Assembly: GCA_031264825.1 (NCBI GenBank)
Contig: JAISDL010000217.1
Location: 1 to 5,248 of the forward strand
Reading direction: 5' to 3'
Length of the DNA: 5,248 nt
From: Accumulibacter sp.
GTDB taxonomy: Bacteria > Pseudomonadota > Gammaproteobacteria > Burkholderiales > Rhodocyclaceae
How positions within the stretch are numbered: position 1 is the first letter of the stretch; each line of letters begins with the position of its first letter. Positions 1-5,248 of the stretch are shown one piece after another. Under the pieces are notes generated by a model. The model saw only the letters and a list, made by a program, of their open reading frames with translations. It was not told the origin of the DNA and did not search any database. The position numbers were made by a program, and so were the translations under genes.

Positions 1-797
1 CTTCGGCGGTGCTGACTTTCGAGCCGCACCCGCGCGAATTTTTTGCGCGGGACGCTTCCCCAGCGCGGCTTTCGACCCTGCGTGAAAAACTTGAACGGAT
101 CGCCGCCGAGGGTGTCGAGCAGACCTTCGTCTGCCGCTTCGACCGTCGCTTCGCCGCGCTTTCGGCCGAGGACTTCATCGACCGCATCCTGGTCGAGCGC
201 CTGAAAACGGGCTATTTGACCGTCGGCGACGATTTTCGTTTTGGCGCGTTTCGTCGTGGCGACTTCGCGCTTTTGCAGGAGGCGGGCGGCGCGAAGGGTT
301 TCCAGGTCGAAGCGACGCCGAGCGTGAGGATCGACGACGCACACCGCGTTTCGAGTTCGGCGATACGCGCCTTGCTCGGCGAGGGGCGGCTCGACCGCGC
401 CGCGCTACTGCTCGGACGCCCTTTCTCGATCGACGGGCGCGTCGTTCACGGGATGAAGCGCGGGCGCGACCTGGGGTTCGCCACGGCGAACATCCGTCTG
501 CGCGGCGGCAAGTCGCCGATTTTCGGCGTGTTCGCCGTTGAAGTGGCGGGCGTCGGAGACCGCGTCCTCGAAGGCGTCGCAAACGTCGGTTTCCGTCCGA
601 GCGTCGATTCCGATCCGCGCCCCTTGCTCGAAGCGCATTTGTTCGATTTTTCCGGCGACCTGTACGGCCGCCGCCTGAAGGTCCGTTTCCTCTGCAAGAT
701 ACGCGACGAGATCCGTTTTTCGGGACTCGAAGACCTCAAAGCGCGGATTGCCGACGACGTCGTGTCGGCGAAACGTTTTTTCAAGCATTCCAGTTGA
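1..797 (+). CDS. ribF: Bifunctional riboflavin kinase / FAD synthetase, 5'-truncated by window edge
   Basis: RibF phosphorylates riboflavin to FMN and adenylylates FMN to FAD in the cytoplasm. The visible part is 264 residues, with the first full codon at base 3. Compared with E. coli RibF (remembered, about 313 aa), roughly the first 50 residues lie outside the window, including the GNFDGVHxGH nucleotide-binding motif. GTG at 9 is an internal valine (SAVLTFEPHPREFF), not a start. The adenylyltransferase domain shows FEPHP, FDRRFAAL, VGDDFRFG (222-245) and VSSSAIR (348-368), which matches the ISSTxxR motif. The C-terminal kinase domain shows GRVVHG, GRDLGFATAN (about 462-491), GVANVGFRPSV and LEAHLFDF, whose Glu (630-632) is the expected catalytic residue. 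The usual FPTAN motif reads FATAN. The stop at 795-797 lies 9 bases before ileS, its common partner. Identification is secure; only the start is unknown. Confidence 0.96.
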   Translation, partial: SAVLTFEPHPREFFARDASPARLSTLREKLERIAAEGVEQTFVCRFDRRFAALSAEDFIDRILVERLKTGYLTVGDDFRFGAFRRGDFALLQEAGGAKGFQVEATPSVRIDDAHRVSSSAIRALLGEGRLDRAALLLGRPFSIDGRVVHGMKRGRDLGFATANIRLRGGKSPIFGVFAVEVAGVGDRVLEGVANVGFRPSVDSDPRPLLEAHLFDFSGDLYGRRLKVRFLCKIRDEIRFSGLEDLKARIADDVVSAKRFFKHSS

Positions 798-806
798 GCG
801 ATTGTC

Positions 807-3605
807 ATGGCCGATTACAAGAAAACACTGAACCTTACCGATACGCCTTTCCCGATGCGCGGCGACCTGGCGAAGCGCGAACCGCGCATGGTCGAAGACT
901 GGCGGGAGACGAAGCTCTATCAGCGCATCCGCGAAGCGAGCCGTGGCCGCCCGCGTTTCGTCCTGCACGACGGCCCACCGTATGCCAACGGCGATATTCA
1001 CATCGGTCACGCGGTCAATAAGATACTGAAGGACATCATCGTCCGATCGAAAACGATGGCCGGCTTCGACGCGCCGTACATTCCGGGGTGGGACTGTCAC
1101 GGTTTGCCGATCGAACACCAGATCGAGAAAAAACACGGGAAACACGTCCCCGGAGACAAGGTGCGCGCGCTTTGCCGCGCCTTCGCCGAAGAGCAGATCG
1201 AACGCCAGAAGCGCGATTTCATCCGCTTGGGCGTCCTTGGCGATTGGGACAATCCTTACCGGACGATGCGTTTCATGACCGAGGCGGACGAAATCCGCGC
1301 GCTCGGAAAAATCCTGGAAAAAGGCTACCTCTACCGGGGGCAGAAGCCGGTCAACTGGTGCATCGACTGCGGTTCTGCGCTCGCCGAAGCCGAAGTCGAA
1401 TACGAAGACCGCGAATCCGACGCCGTCGACGTCGCCTTCGCGCTGGTGCCGGAAGATTTGAAAAAGCTCGCCGACGCCTTCGGGCTGGACCGCGTCGCGC
1501 TTCCCGTGTTTGCCGTGATCTGGACGACGACGCCCTGGACGCTGCCGGGGAACGAGGCGATCAGCGCGCACCCGGACTTCGACTACACGCTCGTCGAGAC
1601 CCCGAAGGGCGCGCTGATTCTCGCGCGCGAACTCTCGGAGACCTGCCTTGCGCGTTACGGCCTTGAAGCGAAGACGCTCGGCTCGGCGAAGGGGGCCGCG
1701 CTCGAAGGGCTTGTGTTCGGCCATCCCTTCCAGGCGAGGAGGGTTCCCGTCGTGTGCGGAACGCACGTCACCGACGACGCGGGGACGGGACTCGTTCATA
1801 CCGCGCCGGCCTACGGCGTCGACGATTACCGCGTCGGGCAGGTTTACGGTTTGCCGGTCACGAGCCCGGTCGGCGACGACGGGAAATTCCTCGAAACGAC
1901 GCCGGCGCTCTCCGCCGCGCCGCTCGCCGGAAAGACGGTATGGGAAGCCAACCCGCTGATCGTGAAGGAACTGGAGGCGCGCGGCGCGCTGCTCAAGGCC
2001 GAACGCATCCGGCACAGCTACCCGCATTGCTGGCGCCACAAGACGCCGATCATTTTTCGCGCGACGACGCAGTGGTTCATCGGGATGGAGCACAAGGCGC
2101 ACGGCGGCGACGAGACGCTACGTGAAATCGCCGAACGCGCCGTCGCCGAGACGCGCTTCTTTCCGTCGTGGGGGCGCGCGCGGCTCGAAGCGATGATCGA
2201 GACGCGCCCCGACTGGTGCGTCTCGCGCCAGCGCAACTGGGGGGTGCCGATCCCGTTTTTCCTTCACCGCGAGACGGGAGAACTCCATCCGCGTACGCCG
2301 GAACTCGTCGAAGAAGTCGCGCGGCGCGTCGAGGCGTCGGGGATCGAAGCGTGGTTCTCGCTCGACGTGGCCGAACTCCTCGGCGACGAAGCGCCCAGCT
2401 ACCGCAAGATGAGCGACACGCTCGACGTGTGGTTCGATTCCGGAACGACGCACTTCAGCGTCCTGCGCGGTTCGCACGCGGACGACTGCGCCTTTCCCGC
2501 CGACCTTTACCTTGAAGGTTCCGACCAGCACCGAGGCTGGTTCCAAAGCTCGCTGCTCACCGCGTGTGCGATCGACGGTCGCGCGCCGTACGGCGCTCTG
2601 CTGACGCACGGCTTCGTCGTCGACGGCAAGGGACTCAAAATGTCGAAGTCGCGCGGGAACGTCATCGTCCCGCAGAAAGTCTCGGACACGCTCGGCGCGG
2701 AAATCCTGCGGCTCTGGACGGCGTCGACCGACTATTCGGGCGAACTGTCGATTTCGGACGAAATCCTGAAGCGCGTCGTCGAAGCCTACCGCCGAATCCG
2801 CAACACGCTGCGCTTTCTTCTCGCCAACACGTCGGACTTCGACCCCGACGCCGACGCGATTCCCCCGACCGAATGGCTCGAAATCGACCGTTACGCGCTT
2901 GCGATGACGCGGCGGATGCACGCGCGTTGCGAAGCCGATTACGCGCGTTTCGAGTTCCACCGCGTCGCGCAATCGCTGCAAACCTTCTGCTCCGAAGACC
3001 TCGGCGCGTTCTACCTCGACATTCTCAAGGACCGTCTGTATACAGCGGCGGCGGATTCAAGAGCGCGGCGCTCGGCGCAGAACGCGCTGTCGCGCATCAC
3101 GCGCTCGCTCGTCATGCTGATGGCGCCGATTCTCTCGTTTACCGCCGAGGAAGTCTGGCGAGTCCTGACCGGTGACGAAAAAGACTCGGTGATGCTCCAT
3201 ACCTGGGACGCGCTCCCGTCCTTGCCCGACGAAGATGCGCTCTTCGACAAATGGACGCGCATCCGGCGCTGCCGCGCCGACGTGACGCGCGCGCTCGAAG
3301 AACTGCGCGTCGAAGGTAAAATCGGCTCTTCGCTCCAGGCAGAAGTCACGATTCACGCCGACGGAGAAAAATTCGACGCGCTCGCCTCGCTCGGCGACGA
3401 CTTGCGCTTCGTCCTGATCTGTTCGAAGGCGCGCGTCGTCCGTTCCGCCGAAGAAAAGCTCGAATGCGCCGCGCTGGGCTTCAGGAAGTGCGAACGTTGC
3501 TGGCACGTCCGCGAAGACGTCGGCGCCGACGCGGAGCACCCCGATCTTTGCGGCCGCTGCGCGTCGACGCTGCGCGGCGAGGACGAGGCGCGTGACTTCG
3601 CCTGA
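807..3605 (+). CDS. ileS: Isoleucyl-tRNA synthetase (class Ia, bacterial zinc-finger type)
   Basis: IleS charges tRNA-Ile with isoleucine in the cytoplasm and hydrolyses mischarged valine. The 932 residues are close to the 938 of E. coli IleS and align from the first codons (MADYKKTLNL, then FPMRGDLAKREP), which fixes the ATG at 807. In order: PPYANGDIHIGH, with HIGH at residues 65-68 (999-1010); the CP1 editing domain with WTTTPWTLPGN (W239) and GTGLVHTAPAYGVDDY, where H331 and D340 match the E. coli editing residues H333 and D342; DVWFDSG; YLEGSDQHRGWF; KMSKS at 611-615 (2637-2651); the anticodon-binding region with YRRIRNTLRFLL; and a C-terminal zinc knuckle CxxC-x16-CxxC at C895, C898, C915 and C918. 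No key residue is missing. The zinc knuckle indicates the usual bacterial enzyme rather than the eukaryote-like form. The ribosome-binding site is weak (GAG at 796-798). The 3' end overlaps lspA by 14 bases. Confidence 0.99.
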   Translation: MADYKKTLNLTDTPFPMRGDLAKREPRMVEDWRETKLYQRIREASRGRPRFVLHDGPPYANGDIHIGHAVNKILKDIIVRSKTMAGFDAPYIPGWDCHGLPIEHQIEKKHGKHVPGDKVRALCRAFAEEQIERQKRDFIRLGVLGDWDNPYRTMRFMTEADEIRALGKILEKGYLYRGQKPVNWCIDCGSALAEAEVEYEDRESDAVDVAFALVPEDLKKLADAFGLDRVALPVFAVIWTTTPWTLPGNEAISAHPDFDYTLVETPKGALILARELSETCLARYGLEAKTLGSAKGAALEGLVFGHPFQARRVPVVCGTHVTDDAGTGLVHTAPAYGVDDYRVGQVYGLPVTSPVGDDGKFLETTPALSAAPLAGKTVWEANPLIVKELEARGALLKAERIRHSYPHCWRHKTPIIFRATTQWFIGMEHKAHGGDETLREIAERAVAETRFFPSWGRARLEAMIETRPDWCVSRQRNWGVPIPFFLHRETGELHPRTPELVEEVARRVEASGIEAWFSLDVAELLGDEAPSYRKMSDTLDVWFDSGTTHFSVLRGSHADDCAFPADLYLEGSDQHRGWFQSSLLTACAIDGRAPYGALLTHGFVVDGKGLKMSKSRGNVIVPQKVSDTLGAEILRLWTASTDYSGELSISDEILKRVVEAYRRIRNTLRFLLANTSDFDPDADAIPPTEWLEIDRYALAMTRRMHARCEADYARFEFHRVAQSLQTFCSEDLGAFYLDILKDRLYTAAADSRARRSAQNALSRITRSLVMLMAPILSFTAEEVWRVLTGDEKDSVMLHTWDALPSLPDEDALFDKWTRIRRCRADVTRALEELRVEGKIGSSLQAEVTIHADGEKFDALASLGDDLRFVLICSKARVVRSAEEKLECAALGFRKCERCWHVREDVGADAEHPDLCGRCASTLRGEDEARDFA
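3577..3583 (+). promoter_or_regulatory. Ribosome-binding site for lspA within the ileS 3' end
   Basis: GCGAGGA lies 8 bases before the GTG at 3592. A second GAGG (3585-3588) is only 3 bases from the GTG and therefore too close. The well-placed site supports the overlapping GTG over the in-frame TTG at 3640, which has no comparable site. Its position inside ileS suggests that lspA translation is coupled to ileS termination. Confidence 0.55.
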
Positions 3606-4149
3606 GCGCTCCGGCGGCGCATCGCCGGACGCCGCCGGGTTGAATTCGAGCGAGGGCAGGCGCGCGACGGAGAAGCGCTTTGTCGTATGGCTTTGCATCG
3701 CGTGCGCGGTCGTCCTCGTCGACCAGACGAGCAAATGGGTCGCGCTCAAGTTTCTGCGCGTCGGAGACGTCATTTACGTCGCTCCGTTTTTCGACTGGGT
3801 GCTCGCGTTCAACACCGGCGCCGCGTTCAGCTTTCTCGCCGGCGCGGGCGGGTGGCAGCGCTGGTTTTTCATCGCGCTGTCCGTGGTCGCCTCGGTCTGG
3901 ATCGTCTTCATGTTGAAGCACCACGCGCGAGAGACGCGGTTTGCGTTCGCGCTGTCGATGGTGCTCGGCGGTGCGATCGGGAACGTGCTCGACCGTGTGA
4001 GCATCGGCGCCGTCGTCGACTTCATCCAGTGGCACGCGGCGGGCTACTACTGGCCCGCGTTCAACGCGGCGGACTCGGCGATCACACTCGGCGCGCTCCT
4101 GCTCGTCTGGGATCAGTTTGCCTCCGAAGCCCAGGGCAAGGCAAAATAA
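3592..4149 (+). CDS. lspA: Lipoprotein signal peptidase (signal peptidase II)
   Basis: LspA is an inner-membrane aspartyl protease that removes the signal peptide from diacylglyceryl-modified prolipoproteins. The 185 residues include four hydrophobic segments at about 30-50, 85-106, 110-132 and 162-178. Family motifs are present: LVDQTSKW (D44), FNTGAAFSFLAG (N74), GNVLDRVSIGAVVDF and PAFNAADSAI. D143 (VVDF) and D161 (NAAD) correspond to the catalytic pair D124/D143 of Pseudomonas LspA. The start is the GTG at 3592, supported by GCGAGGA 8 bases upstream and a 14-base overlap with ileS. It gives a hydrophilic N-terminal extension of roughly 20 residues compared with Pseudomonas LspA (D44 against D23). 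The alternative in-frame TTG at 3640 would give 169 residues, nearer the usual length, but lacks a ribosome-binding site. The extension region also forms a strong hairpin in the nucleic acid. The function is certain; the start is moderately certain. Confidence 0.96.
   Translation: MTSPERSGGASPDAAGLNSSEGRRATEKRFVVWLCIACAVVLVDQTSKWVALKFLRVGDVIYVAPFFDWVLAFNTGAAFSFLAGAGGWQRWFFIALSVVASVWIVFMLKHHARETRFAFALSMVLGGAIGNVLDRVSIGAVVDFIQWHAAGYYWPAFNAADSAITLGALLLVWDQFASEAQGKAK
3611..3638. repeat. Perfect 9-bp inverted repeat at the ileS-lspA junction
   Basis: CCGGCGGCG (3611-3619) and CGCCGCCGG (3630-3638) are perfect reverse complements with a 10-base spacer. A competing 6-bp hairpin, CCGGCG (3611-3616) with CGCCGG (3623-3628), shares the left arm. 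The structure begins 5 bases after the ileS stop and lies in codons 7-16 of lspA. No T-run follows, so it is not an intrinsic terminator. It could damp lspA translation or protect an mRNA end. Chance pairing in GC-rich DNA is also possible. Confidence 0.5.
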
Positions 4150-4164
4150 ACGTAGCTACAAAAA

Positions 4165-5187
<1,023 letters not shown>

Positions 5188-5248
5188 TCTGTCTCCCGTC
5201 TCCTGACATCTGATTCCTGACTCGCCGCTTGTCCCGTATCCGCAACCA

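Noticed and set aside
9..11. GTG at 9 as the ribF start
   Set aside because: The frame is open upstream to the window edge, and alignment to RibF places this valine about 50 residues into the protein, after the essential nucleotide-binding motif.
405..2102. Long minus-strand open frame (565 codons) opposite ribF and ileS
   Set aside because: It lies antisense to two well-identified genes, is rich in Arg, Asp and Val as expected from the complement of GC-rich codons, and shows no family motif.
2118..2981. Minus-strand open frame of 287 codons inside ileS
   Set aside because: It is antisense to conserved IleS motifs including KMSKS, with a low-complexity composition and no recognisable domain.
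5188..5248. A tRNA or promoter in the last 61 bases, prompted by the terminal CCA
   Set aside because: No T-arm or acceptor pairing could be found, and no credible -35/-10 pair. Apart from the degenerate heptamers I see nothing there.

Overview
This GC-rich window carries four genes on the plus strand, closely packed in one apparent operon: the 3' part of ribF (FAD synthetase/riboflavin kinase), then complete ileS (isoleucyl-tRNA synthetase), lspA (lipoprotein signal peptidase) and ispH (HMBDP reductase, the last step of the MEP isoprenoid pathway). The order ribF-ileS-lspA-(fkpB)-ispH is the classic beta/gammaproteobacterial arrangement. The high GC, the absence of fkpB and IleS details such as the APAYGVDDY editing-site stretch lean towards a betaproteobacterium. 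That placement is inference; no rRNA or other marker is present.

Layout: ribF runs in from the left edge and ends at 797. After 9 bases ileS runs 807-3605. lspA starts on a GTG inside the end of ileS (14-base overlap) and ends at 4149. After 15 bases ispH runs 4165-5187. The last 61 bases (5188-5248) hold no recognisable gene, only the second half of a repeat structure. No gap exceeds 300 bases, and I saw no convincing promoter, so transcription probably starts upstream of the window.

The genes serve separate housekeeping needs: flavin cofactors, isoleucyl-tRNA, lipoprotein maturation in the inner membrane, and isoprenoid precursors. The short gaps and the overlap suggest co-transcription and translational coupling. 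All four proteins keep their family's key residues, apart from a proline-to-alanine change in the RibF kinase motif.

The unusual material is at the two ends of ispH. At the 5' end a tandem 9-bp repeat supplies an N-terminal extension (MESTESTE). At the 3' end four copies of the heptamer CAGGAGA replace the normal C-terminus. These are followed by a GC-rich hairpin and a degenerate heptamer array in the opposite orientation, together forming a large imperfect palindrome across the stop codon. This looks like a short dispersed repeat that has entered the end of an essential gene and added a new tail. I see no evidence of a new multi-gene system; otherwise the window is ordinary core genome.
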